Shown one piece after another: positions 1-6,102 of a stretch of 10,375 bases of DNA (positions are counted from its first letter, which is position 1; every line of letters begins with the position of its first letter). The notes under the pieces are model-generated. The model was given only the letters and a program-made list of their open reading frames with translations, was not told where the DNA came from and did not search any database. Made by a program: the position numbers and the translations under genes. The stretch is from Syntrophaceae bacterium. GTDB taxonomy: Bacteria > Desulfobacterota > Syntrophia > Syntrophales > UBA5619. The DNA lies in assembly GCA_023249795.1 (NCBI GenBank), contig JAHFBU010000033.1, positions 1 to 10,375 on the forward strand. The letters run 5' to 3'.

Positions 1-710
1 CGGCCCAGACGGTTCTTTCCGGGATGGGGGAGCTTCATCTCGAAATCATCACCGATCGGCTGCTGCGGGAGTTCAACGCCCGGGTCAACGTGGGCAAGCC
101 TCGGGTTGTCCATCGGGAAGCGATACAGAAGCGCGTCGAGTGCGAGGGGCTCTTTGAAAGGGAATTGGGAGAGAAGAAGCATTTCGGTCACGTGAGGCTC
201 GTGCTGGAGCCGAAGGAACGGGGCGGCGGGATTGAGATTGTCCGTAAGATCGAAGAAGATGCCCCCATGGCCGAGGAGTTGTGGCTTGCGATGGAAGACG
301 GCATCCGGGAGGCGGTGTTGAGCGGTGTTCTGGCGGCATTTCCGGTGATCGACATCCGGATTACCCTTAGCGGGGGGCTCCTGAAGGAGGGCGAGACGAC
401 ACCGCTCGGCTGCAAGATTGCGGCTCTCTCGGCCTTTCGGGAGGGTTGCCTGAAGGCCGATCCCATCCTCCTCGATCCGATCATGATGGTGGATATCATC
501 ACCCCAAGCGATTTTATGGGAGAGGTGATCGGCGATATCAACGCCCGGCGGGGGGATATTCAGTCCATCGATCCCAAGGGGGCCGTCAGCGAGATCCGGG
601 CGAAGGTCCCCTTGAAGGCGATGTTCGGCTATTCGACGGACCTTCGTTCCACCACCCAGGGGAGGGCCGCTTTCACCATGCAGTTCTTTGCCTATGACAA
701 GATCGGGTGA
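1..710 (+). CDS. fusA: Elongation factor G paralog, C-terminal part (5' end outside the window)
   Basis: This is the last third of a translational GTPase of the EF-G family. The first complete codon is at base 3, and about 235 residues are visible against roughly 690 for the whole family. The sequence opens with SGMGELHLEII, which is diagnostic of EF-G domain III. It continues through domain IV (VGKPRVVHREAI, then a phase ending VIDIRITLSGG) and domain V (VIGDINARRGDIQSI, MFGYSTDLRSTTQGRA). The usual domain IV tip of translocating EF-G, with its His-Asp-Val-Asp-Ser signature, is absent; GGLLKEGETTPLG stands there instead (bases 369-410). The canonical GGRGQYGHV is GEKKHFGHV. These differences argue for a paralog, perhaps the EF-G2 type associated with ribosome recycling, rather than the main fusA product. 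Family assignment is firm; the subfamily is inferred. It ends six bases before the channel gene. Confidence 0.93.
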   Translation, partial: AQTVLSGMGELHLEIITDRLLREFNARVNVGKPRVVHREAIQKRVECEGLFERELGEKKHFGHVRLVLEPKERGGGIEIVRKIEEDAPMAEELWLAMEDGIREAVLSGVLAAFPVIDIRITLSGGLLKEGETTPLGCKIAALSAFREGCLKADPILLDPIMMVDIITPSDFMGEVIGDINARRGDIQSIDPKGAVSEIRAKVPLKAMFGYSTDLRSTTQGRAAFTMQFFAYDKIG

Positions 711-716
711 ACGATT

Positions 717-1883
717 TTGATCAAGCAGCTCAAGTATATTGGAGCATTGGCCAGGCAACGCTCCGTTCTGATTGCGGCCATGACGTTCGGCGTCATCTTC
801 CTGAGCGCCGTCGGCGTTGATTATTTCGAACGGCAGGCGAACGGTTCCAACATTCAATCCGTCTGGGACGGGCTATGGTGGGCGGTGGTGACTGTCGCCA
901 CGGTCGGCTACGGGGATCGCTTTCCGGTTTCATTTGGGGGAAGGATCGTCGGCTTCATGCTGATGTTTTTTGGCGTCGGCATGATGTCGCTGTTCACTGC
1001 GACCATTGCTTCCGTGTTTGTCGAGAAGAAGATAAAGGAGGGCAGGGGATTGGAAACCGTCAAGGTCAAGGATCATCTGATCATCTGCGGTTGGAACCAG
1101 CATACCGAAGAGGTGCTGTCCGGGCTCACCATTTATGGATTGATGAGCGACGATCCGATTGTCCTGATCAACGAACTCTCCGTGGATGAGGTCGAATCCC
1201 TCAGGGTCAGATACGAGAGGCACAATCTGAAGTTTCTCCGCGGGGATTTTGTCCGGGAGGACGTTCTCCAACGGGCCAATGTCTCCAAGGCGCGCTTTGC
1301 GCTGATCATGGCCGACCTCTCGGGTGGACACTCCCGTGAGAGAACGGACGAGAGGACAACCCTCGCGGCGCACTCCATCAAGTACATGGCCCCAAAAATC
1401 AAGGTGGTTGCCGAACTGCTTGACGGCAAAAACCGTCAGCATCTGGAAAGGGCGAACGCAGACGAGATCATTGTCCGCGGTGAGCATGTCGGTTCTCTGC
1501 TGGCCACGGCAATTCAATCACCCGGGCTTCCCCGCCTGATCTCCGGAATGCTCTCCCCCGGGGATACGAACAAATTTTGGCGCGTCGAGATCCCCAAATC
1601 TTTTGTCGGAGCGAAATTTCGGGACCTCGCCCGTCATTATCGGGATAACCATCGTGCCATTCTGATCGGATTTCTCAAGGAGAAGAAGGCGATGAAGCTG
1701 GAGGATGTCCTTTCCGACAACACCTCGGTCATCGACACGTTCATTCGTGAAAAAATTCGGGAATCCAGAAAAAATTTCTTCGCTGAAAAGGATGAGGCGC
1801 GGATCATCGTCAATCCCCAGGATGATTATACCATCGGTCCGGACGACTATGCGGTGGTGCTGTCCAAAGCGACGCCGGCGTGA
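717..1883 (+). CDS. Two-TM potassium channel with cytoplasmic RCK (TrkA-N/TrkA-C-like) domain
   Basis: This 388-residue inner-membrane potassium channel subunit would assemble as a tetramer gated by its cytoplasmic RCK ring. It has TM1 at about residues 16-35, a pore helix at about 49-60, the selectivity filter TVGYGD at 62-67, and TM2 at about 77-100. The linker FVEKKIKEGRG leads to an RCK Rossmann domain starting DHLIICGWNQHTEE (119-132). The C-terminal subdomain (about 285-388) is interrupted by a charged stretch at about 321-360, before the terminal strand IIVNPQDDYTIGPDDYAVVL. The start is TTG at 717. The next in-frame ATG (780) would cut into TM1, so TTG is preferred, although only a GGGTGA-like Shine-Dalgarno overlaps the upstream stop. 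The six-base gap suggests cotranscription with the EF-G gene. Function is confident from the filter; the ligand that gates it is not known. Confidence 0.92.
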   Translation: MIKQLKYIGALARQRSVLIAAMTFGVIFLSAVGVDYFERQANGSNIQSVWDGLWWAVVTVATVGYGDRFPVSFGGRIVGFMLMFFGVGMMSLFTATIASVFVEKKIKEGRGLETVKVKDHLIICGWNQHTEEVLSGLTIYGLMSDDPIVLINELSVDEVESLRVRYERHNLKFLRGDFVREDVLQRANVSKARFALIMADLSGGHSRERTDERTTLAAHSIKYMAPKIKVVAELLDGKNRQHLERANADEIIVRGEHVGSLLATAIQSPGLPRLISGMLSPGDTNKFWRVEIPKSFVGAKFRDLARHYRDNHRAILIGFLKEKKAMKLEDVLSDNTSVIDTFIREKIRESRKNFFAEKDEARIIVNPQDDYTIGPDDYAVVLSKATPA

Positions 1884-1921
1884 CGGGATAAGGGAGTATC
1901 GCATTTTCGGGAGACAAAAAG

Positions 1922-2431
1922 ATGGAACATGAGATAGCCCTCCTCCGCGAGACGGAGCTGTTCAGTGAGCTTACGGCGGAGCAGATCGCGAAGATCCTGA
2001 GTATCGCAAGAAAGGTGAACTTTTCCGAGGGCCAGATCATCATGCGGGAAGCGGAGGATGGGGACACGATGTACATCATCCTGGAGGGAACCGTGGAGGT
2101 GGTCAAGAGCCTCGTCATGGGGGATCCGGATGAAGAGGCGGATGAGAAGAGCAAGGTTTTTACTCGGCTTGATGCCTCGGATCATGCCGTCTTCGGCGAG
2201 GTCGGACTCTTCGAGGCGATGAAGCGGACGGCGACGATCAAGACGGTGACCCAAGCCCGATTCCTTGAAATCAAAAGGAGCAGTTTTCTGCGTCTGACCG
2301 ACGCGGATCACGAACTGGGTTATCGGGTCTTCTTTAATTTGGCAAAGATTGTCAGCGGCAGGCTGAGAAAAGCCGATGAAGATACGATCAAGCTGACCAC
2401 GGCCCTCAGCATCATCCTTCGGGAATCCTGA
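1922..2431 (+). CDS. Stand-alone cyclic nucleotide-binding-fold protein
   Basis: This 169-residue cytoplasmic protein consists essentially of one CRP/cNMP-binding beta-barrel (about residues 10-125) followed by helices. Recognisable family elements are the start LLRETELFSELTAEQI, the turn GDTMYIILEGTVEVVK (47-62), and the phosphate-binding cassette FGEVGLF...KRTATI (91-106), with Glu93 and Arg102 in the places used to hold the cyclic phosphate. An acidic stretch (GDPDEEADEKSK, 67-78) is inserted between barrel strands. No helix-turn-helix, kinase or membrane segment follows, so it is not a CRP-type transcription factor. GGGAG lies eight bases before the ATG. It starts 38 bases after the potassium channel gene, which itself lacks a cNMP domain, so a regulatory partnership with the channel is plausible. 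That link, and whether it binds cAMP, cGMP, a cyclic dinucleotide or nothing, is inference. Confidence 0.85.
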   Translation: MEHEIALLRETELFSELTAEQIAKILSIARKVNFSEGQIIMREAEDGDTMYIILEGTVEVVKSLVMGDPDEEADEKSKVFTRLDASDHAVFGEVGLFEAMKRTATIKTVTQARFLEIKRSSFLRLTDADHELGYRVFFNLAKIVSGRLRKADEDTIKLTTALSIILRES

Positions 2432-2509
2432 TCCCGCCGTTGATCCGCGGGACCTGACGCGAGGGTTACGATGGATCTCCCCGTCATCAAAGAGCGCGGT
2501 TCCACGGTG

Positions 2510-2537
2510 TTGACAGTTAGGGGGGGCTTGTTATAGA
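2510..2537 (+). promoter_or_regulatory. Sigma70-type promoter for the ligase/lyase genes, G7 tract in spacer
   Basis: A perfect -35 box TTGACA (2510-2515) is followed after 16 bases by TATAGA (2532-2537). A TG dinucleotide one base upstream (2529-2530) makes an extended -10. Seven consecutive G (2520-2526) sit in the spacer. Transcription would begin near 2544, leaving a leader of about 25 bases before the ligase beta start at 2568, where AGGAGG (2557-2562) is the ribosome binding site. This is the only convincing promoter seen before the metabolic genes. The 136-base gap 2432-2567 holds nothing else but a weak hairpin. Confidence 0.65.
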
Positions 2538-2567
2538 AAGACCGACGATTTCATTCAGGAGGTAGGT

Positions 2568-3821
2568 ATGGCCCGATTAAATGAGTATGAAGGTAAAGCG
2601 TTGTTTAAAGTTGCCAAAATGCCGATTCCCCAGGGCGATGTAGCCAGGACGCCCGACGAGGCCAGGAAGATCGCCGAAAAGATAGGGAAACCGGTGGTCA
2701 TTAAGGTTCAGATCTGGACCGGCGGGCGCGGGAAGGCGGGCGGCGTGAAATTCGCCGATACCCCTGAAGAGGCCGAAAAGATGGCGGCACTGCTTTTGGG
2801 GGCCACCATCAAGGGCTACCTCGTGGAAAAGGTTCTCGTCGAGGAGAAGCTGGCGATCGACAAGGAGTACTACGCCGGGATCATCGTCAACGCCCAGGCG
2901 GATGCGCGCTGTCCGGTCGTCATGTTCTCCACGGAGGGCGGGATGGACATCGAGTCGGTGCCCGCCGACAAGATCGCCATGATGAATGTCGATGTGATCC
3001 GGGGATTCAAAATCTACGATGCCCTGAACCTTGCAAACAAGGTCAAGGTTCCCAGCAAGCACATCGCCCCGGTGGCCCGGCTGATTCTGGGCCTCTACGA
3101 AACATTCAAGAATTACGGCGCCCGGCTCATCGAGATCAACCCGATGGTCGTCACCGTGGACGGAAAGGTTCTTGCCGGCGACTGCCGCATCTCCATTGAC
3201 GACTCCTCCGTTATCCGTCATCCCGAACTGGGGATCGAAGTGGCCCGCGAGGCGTCCACGCCTCCGACGGAGCTCGACAAGATCGCCTGGTGGGTCGAGG
3301 AGAAAGATCTGCGCGGCACGTGCTATTTTGCGGAGATGAACAACGAGATAAAGGGCGAGGTGTTCGGGACGATAGGGTACCACGGGATGGGCGGCGGCGG
3401 CGCCATGCTCGGCGTCGACGGTCTCAACAAACAGGGGCTGCGGGTTCCCGATTTCGCTGATACGAGCGGTAATCCGCCGGCCTCCAAGGTCTATCGCGCG
3501 GCCAAACTGGTCTTTTCGCAGAAGGGGATCGACGGCTACATGCTGGGCGGTTTCATGGCGGCCAATCAGGAGCAGTGGCATCATGCCCACGGCGTCGTCA
3601 AGGCCCTGCGGGAAGAGCTTCCCAAGCGCCCCGGCTTCCCCGTGCTGCTCCTCCTGGCCGGGAACAAGGAGAAGGAGTCCCTGGAAATTCTGAGGGAGGG
3701 GACGAAGGATCTTGACGCCCGGATCCGGATCTACGGTGGCGAGCGCGTGTACGATACCGTCGGGCTCGCCGCGGAGATGAAGGAGATGGTTCTCGAATAC
3801 AGGAAGGAAAAAAGAGGGTAA
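2568..3821 (+). CDS. sucC: Succinyl-CoA-synthetase-like CoA ligase, beta (ATP-grasp) subunit; probable malate-CoA ligase
   Basis: This is the ATP-grasp subunit of an ADP-forming acyl-CoA synthetase, which interconverts a carboxylate, CoA and ATP with the acyl-CoA, ADP and phosphate. It has 417 residues, somewhat longer than the roughly 390 usual for SucC. The N-terminal ATP-grasp half is typical: NEYEGKALF (5-13), the nucleotide-loop sequence TGGRGKAGGVK (51-61), STEGGMDIE (121-129) and LIEINPMVV (187-195). The C-terminal ligase half is divergent. The usual VGGGA region reads DTSGNPPASK, the NIFGG-type strand is GGFMAANQEQWHHA, and the GNN loop is AGNKEKES. This suggests a substrate other than succinate. 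Its neighbours (alpha subunit, CitE/Mcl-type lyase, glycolate oxidase genes) point to malate/malyl-CoA, an MtkA-like role. A citramalate or succinate substrate cannot be excluded. Its stop overlaps the Shine-Dalgarno of the next gene. Confidence 0.88.
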   Translation: MARLNEYEGKALFKVAKMPIPQGDVARTPDEARKIAEKIGKPVVIKVQIWTGGRGKAGGVKFADTPEEAEKMAALLLGATIKGYLVEKVLVEEKLAIDKEYYAGIIVNAQADARCPVVMFSTEGGMDIESVPADKIAMMNVDVIRGFKIYDALNLANKVKVPSKHIAPVARLILGLYETFKNYGARLIEINPMVVTVDGKVLAGDCRISIDDSSVIRHPELGIEVAREASTPPTELDKIAWWVEEKDLRGTCYFAEMNNEIKGEVFGTIGYHGMGGGGAMLGVDGLNKQGLRVPDFADTSGNPPASKVYRAAKLVFSQKGIDGYMLGGFMAANQEQWHHAHGVVKALREELPKRPGFPVLLLLAGNKEKESLEILREGTKDLDARIRIYGGERVYDTVGLAAEMKEMVLEYRKEKRG

Positions 3822-3833
3822 AGGAGGCTGTCC

Positions 3834-4115
3834 ATGCAGGAGTTTCGGGAACAGACGATCACGGTCGTCGTCGATGAGAGCAAGTGTAAGACGTGCGAGT
3901 CCAAGGCATGTATCGCGGCCTGCAAGACCTACGCGCGGGGGATGCTGGTCCTCCGGGACGGTGTATATCCCGTCGTCGAAGGGGACCCCAAGCGCCTCGG
4001 GACGGAGTGCCTGGCGTGCGAGTATGAGTGCCGGTTCCGGGGGAACGGGGCGATTACAATCGATGCGCCCATCCCGGGGCTGGAAGAGTACCGGAAGAAG
4101 ATCGGAACATCCTAA
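3834..4115 (+). CDS. Small FixX-like ferredoxin-type iron-sulfur protein
   Basis: This 93-residue soluble protein has seven cysteines: C18-x2-C21-x4-C26-x3-C30, then C59-x2-C62-x3-C66 (ECLACEYECRF). The layout, a cysteine group, a strand containing a DGVYP turn, then GTECLACEYEC and a GAI-type strand, resembles FixX and other short ferredoxins. It likely binds one [4Fe-4S] cluster and perhaps a second cluster ([3Fe-4S], or incompletely ligated). AGGAGG at 3822-3827, six bases from the ATG, gives a strong start. The gene lies between the two subunits of the CoA ligase, with gaps of only 12 and 19 bases, so the three should be translated from one mRNA. It may carry electrons for the flavin oxidases further downstream, or be a structural part of the ligase. 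Neither role is shown by sequence. The gene is certain; the exact cofactor and role are open. Confidence 0.82.
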   Translation: MQEFREQTITVVVDESKCKTCESKACIAACKTYARGMLVLRDGVYPVVEGDPKRLGTECLACEYECRFRGNGAITIDAPIPGLEEYRKKIGTS

Positions 4116-4134
4116 ACAAAAAGGTGGTGAATAT

Positions 4135-5049
4135 ATGGCTATCTTGTTGACGAAAACAACAAAAGTGGTGGTTCAGGGGATAACCGGCCGGGAAGGCTCC
4201 ATGCGGGCCAAGTTCATGCGTCGTCTCGGAACGAACGTCGTCGCCGGTGTTACGCCGGGCCGCGGCGGTGAGGAAGTCGACGGAATCCCCGTATACAATA
4301 CGGTGAAGGATGCGGTCAAGAATCACGGTCTCTTCGATGTGTCGGTCACCTTCATCCCCGGTACGGGGCTGAAAGACGCCGTCATGGAGGCGCTGGATGC
4401 CGATATCAAGTGGATCGTCATGCCGGTCGAGCGTGTTCCCCTCTATGACATCCTGGAGATGGTGGCCTACGGTAAGCAGAAGGGCGCCATGCTCTTGGGG
4501 CCCGGGTCCATCGGGGTGAATACCCCCGGCATAGGCGCCCTGGGATGGCTCGGCGGGTCGGTCGAATTCGCCCATAACCATTTTCTGCCGGGGCATGTGG
4601 GGGTGATCTCCCGCAGCGGCGGTCAGTCCGGGACGCTTCCCTACGTGATTGCCCAGGCGGGGTTCGGCGTCAGCACCGTCCTGCATGTCGGCACGGAACC
4701 GGTGACCGGCATGTCCTTCTCCGACATCCTGCCCCTGTTCCAGGAGGATCCGGACACGGATGTCATGGCGATCTTCGGCGAGATGGGCGGATCCCATGAG
4801 GAAGAGGCGGCGCAACTGGTGAAGTCCGGAAAGTTTACCAAACCGGTCATTATCTACGTTTCCGGCGCCTGGGCGCCGGCGGGAATGAAATTCTCCCACG
4901 CCAGTGCAATCGTCGAGAGGGGCAGCGGCTCGACCCAGGACAAGATTACCCGGCTCAGGGAAGCGGGGATCATCGTGGTGGACAATCCCAACGAGATTCC
5001 GGCAAGGCTCCATGAGCTTAAAGGGCTGGGAAAACTAAGGGTTAAATAA
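4135..5049 (+). CDS. sucD: Succinyl-CoA-synthetase-like CoA ligase, alpha (CoA-binding) subunit; probable malate-CoA ligase
   Basis: This 304-residue alpha subunit carries the CoA-binding Rossmann domain and the phosphorylated histidine. It shows VVVQGITGREGSMRAKFM (11-28) and TPGRGGEEVDGIPVYNTV (40-57). GHVGVISRSGGQSGTL (153-168) and the GEMGGSHEEEAA segment follow, with Glu216 matching the catalytic-loop glutamate of SucD. The active-site histidine is His255 in KFSHASAIV, where SucD normally has GHAGAI. The usual GPNCPG segment is GPGSIG (122-127), followed by an expansion, LGWLGGSVEFAHNHF. The fold and catalytic residues are intact while the substrate-proximal loops differ, so a non-succinate acid is likely; malate fits the neighbours (MtkB-like). 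The ATG at 4135 is chosen because AGGTGGTGA (4122-4130), one change from the ideal Shine-Dalgarno, precedes it. The longer in-frame extension upstream would run through the ferredoxin gene. Confidence 0.88.
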   Translation: MAILLTKTTKVVVQGITGREGSMRAKFMRRLGTNVVAGVTPGRGGEEVDGIPVYNTVKDAVKNHGLFDVSVTFIPGTGLKDAVMEALDADIKWIVMPVERVPLYDILEMVAYGKQKGAMLLGPGSIGVNTPGIGALGWLGGSVEFAHNHFLPGHVGVISRSGGQSGTLPYVIAQAGFGVSTVLHVGTEPVTGMSFSDILPLFQEDPDTDVMAIFGEMGGSHEEEAAQLVKSGKFTKPVIIYVSGAWAPAGMKFSHASAIVERGSGSTQDKITRLREAGIIVVDNPNEIPARLHELKGLGKLRVK

Positions 5050-5062
5050 CCCGCAAACATGA

Positions 5063-5069
5063 AAGGAGA
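5063..5069 (+). promoter_or_regulatory. Ribosome binding site that sets the lyase start at 5077
   Basis: AAGGAGA lies eight bases before ATG 5077. It falls inside the six codons that would be added by an upstream in-frame ATG at 5059, which itself has no Shine-Dalgarno. This supports 5077 as the real start. Confidence 0.7.
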
Positions 5070-5076
5070 ATCGATT

Positions 5077-5970
5077 ATGGCAGTCATGAGATCCGTATTC
5101 TACGTACCGGGGAACAACGAAAAGATGGTCGGCAAGGCTCCGGAATTTCCGGCGGACATCATCACCCTGGACCTGGAGGACTCCGTTCCCCCCGCCGAAA
5201 AGGTAAGGGCCCGCGAGTGCGTTCGCGAGAACCTGAAATACGCCGGGAGCGGCGGGTCGAGGGTCTACGTCCGGATCAACAACTGGGAAACCCTGATGAC
5301 GAACGACGATCTCGAGGCGGTTGTCCATGAAGGTCTCTCCGGCGTCTGTCTGGCGAAGACCGGCGAGGCCGACAACGTCAAGCGGCTCGACTGGAAACTC
5401 GACGAACTGGAGCGCAGAAGGGGTCTCAAGGTGGGCAGCATCGCCGTTCAGCTCCTGATCGAAACGGCCAAAGGGATGATCAACGCCTACACCTCGGCGA
5501 CGGCCAGCAAACGGGTGAACTCACTGATATTCGGAGCCGTCGATTATACGAAGGACATGCGGGTGAAGTTGACCTCCGAGGGTCAGGAGCAGCTCTATGG
5601 CCGGTATTATACCGCCGTGGCCGCCCGGGCGGCAGGTTGTGTCGCCATCGACTGTCCGTTCGTCGATTTCAAGAACCTTGAGGCCTTCGAGGCCAGCGTC
5701 ATGCAGGGCCGGCAGATGGGGTATGAGGGCAGGATGCTGATCCATCCGAGCCAGATCGAGCCTTCCCACCGGCTTTACATGCCGTCCGCTGACGATATCG
5801 AATGGGCGACCGGCGTCGTGAAGATCTTTGAGGAAGAGGGGATCGCCAAGGGGGCAGCCGCCGTTTCCTTCAAGGGGAAGATGGTCGATACCCCGGTCTA
5901 TGACAATGCACGGCAGATCCTGGCGACCATGAAGGAGATCGCCGATATGGAAGCCACGCGGAAGAAATAG
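5077..5970 (+). CDS. HpcH/HpaI-family CoA-ester lyase (CitE / malyl-CoA lyase type)
   Basis: This 297-residue TIM-barrel enzyme cleaves or forms beta-hydroxyacyl-CoA thioesters, of the type malyl-CoA to acetyl-CoA plus glyoxylate. Family marks in order are RSVFYVPGN (5-13), ADIITLDLEDSVPPAEK (26-42), substrate-binding Arg66 in VYVRIN, LLIETAKG with metal ligand Glu129, FGAVDYTKDM with metal ligand Asp156, and the closing IHPSQI (222-227). The length matches CitE-like lyases (about 290) rather than the longer classical Mcl. No acyl-carrier (CitD) or CitF gene is nearby, so it is not part of citrate lyase. The adjacent CoA ligase would supply or consume the thioester, and the downstream 2-hydroxyacid oxidase set would supply or consume glyoxylate, which favours malyl-CoA. 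Citramalyl-CoA lyase (pyruvate as product) is the main alternative. A strong terminator lies just after it. Confidence 0.87.
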   Translation: MAVMRSVFYVPGNNEKMVGKAPEFPADIITLDLEDSVPPAEKVRARECVRENLKYAGSGGSRVYVRINNWETLMTNDDLEAVVHEGLSGVCLAKTGEADNVKRLDWKLDELERRRGLKVGSIAVQLLIETAKGMINAYTSATASKRVNSLIFGAVDYTKDMRVKLTSEGQEQLYGRYYTAVAARAAGCVAIDCPFVDFKNLEAFEASVMQGRQMGYEGRMLIHPSQIEPSHRLYMPSADDIEWATGVVKIFEEEGIAKGAAAVSFKGKMVDTPVYDNARQILATMKEIADMEATRKK

Positions 5971-5992
5971 TTTCCCGTTGGGTTGAAGATTC

Positions 5993-6004
5993 GAAACCGG
6001 TTTC
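5993..6004. promoter_or_regulatory. Perfect 12-bp palindrome, possible operator
   Basis: GAAACCGGTTTC reads the same on both strands. It lies between the lyase stop and the terminator hairpin at 6005. It could bind a dimeric regulator, but no recognisable promoter boxes surround it, so its function is only a suggestion. Confidence 0.3.
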
Positions 6005-6045
6005 AAGCGAAGCAATCGCCGATTTTCGGGATTGCCTCGCTTTTT
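6005..6045 (+). terminator. Intrinsic (rho-independent) terminator after the lyase gene
   Basis: The arm AAGCGAAGCAATC (6005-6017) pairs with GATTGCCTCGCTT (6030-6042) with one A-C mismatch. An inner stem CCGA/TCGG (6019-6022 with 6026-6029) is capped by TTT, and a single bulged G sits at 6018. The descending arm runs straight into TTTTT (6041-6045). This is a textbook form. It implies that the ligase-lyase mRNA ends here, at least in part, and that the oxidase genes depend on read-through or their own promoter. The rest of the 132-base gap (5971-6102) is a GC-rich leader with no convincing promoter. Confidence 0.82.
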
Positions 6046-6090
6046 AAGCGACGGCAGCCCCGGAGAAGAGGCCGGGGGCCGGAGAGGGTG

Positions 6091-6096
6091 AAGGAG
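6091..6096 (+). promoter_or_regulatory. Ribosome binding site that sets the glcD start at 6103
   Basis: AAGGAG is six bases from ATG 6103. The frame is open from a TTG at 5983, but that start would put the terminator hairpin inside the coding sequence and add 40 residues with no family similarity. A later ATG at 6118 has its GGAGG only two bases away, which is too close. Confidence 0.7.
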
Positions 6097-6102
6097 TTCA
6101 TC

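Noticed and set aside
2432..2452. Hairpin TCCCGC/GCGGGA directly after the cyclic-nucleotide-fold gene
   Set aside because: Only six base pairs with a nine-base loop and no T run after it, so I do not call it a terminator.
2577..3590. A 337-codon minus-strand open frame opposite the ligase beta gene
   Set aside because: Antisense shadow of a gene with clear ATP-grasp motifs; no recognisable motif of its own.
3874..4134. Upstream in-frame extension of the ligase alpha gene
   Set aside because: It overlaps the ferredoxin-like gene in another frame and encodes an Arg/Ser/Gly-rich stretch without family similarity. The ATG at 4135 has a near-ideal Shine-Dalgarno.
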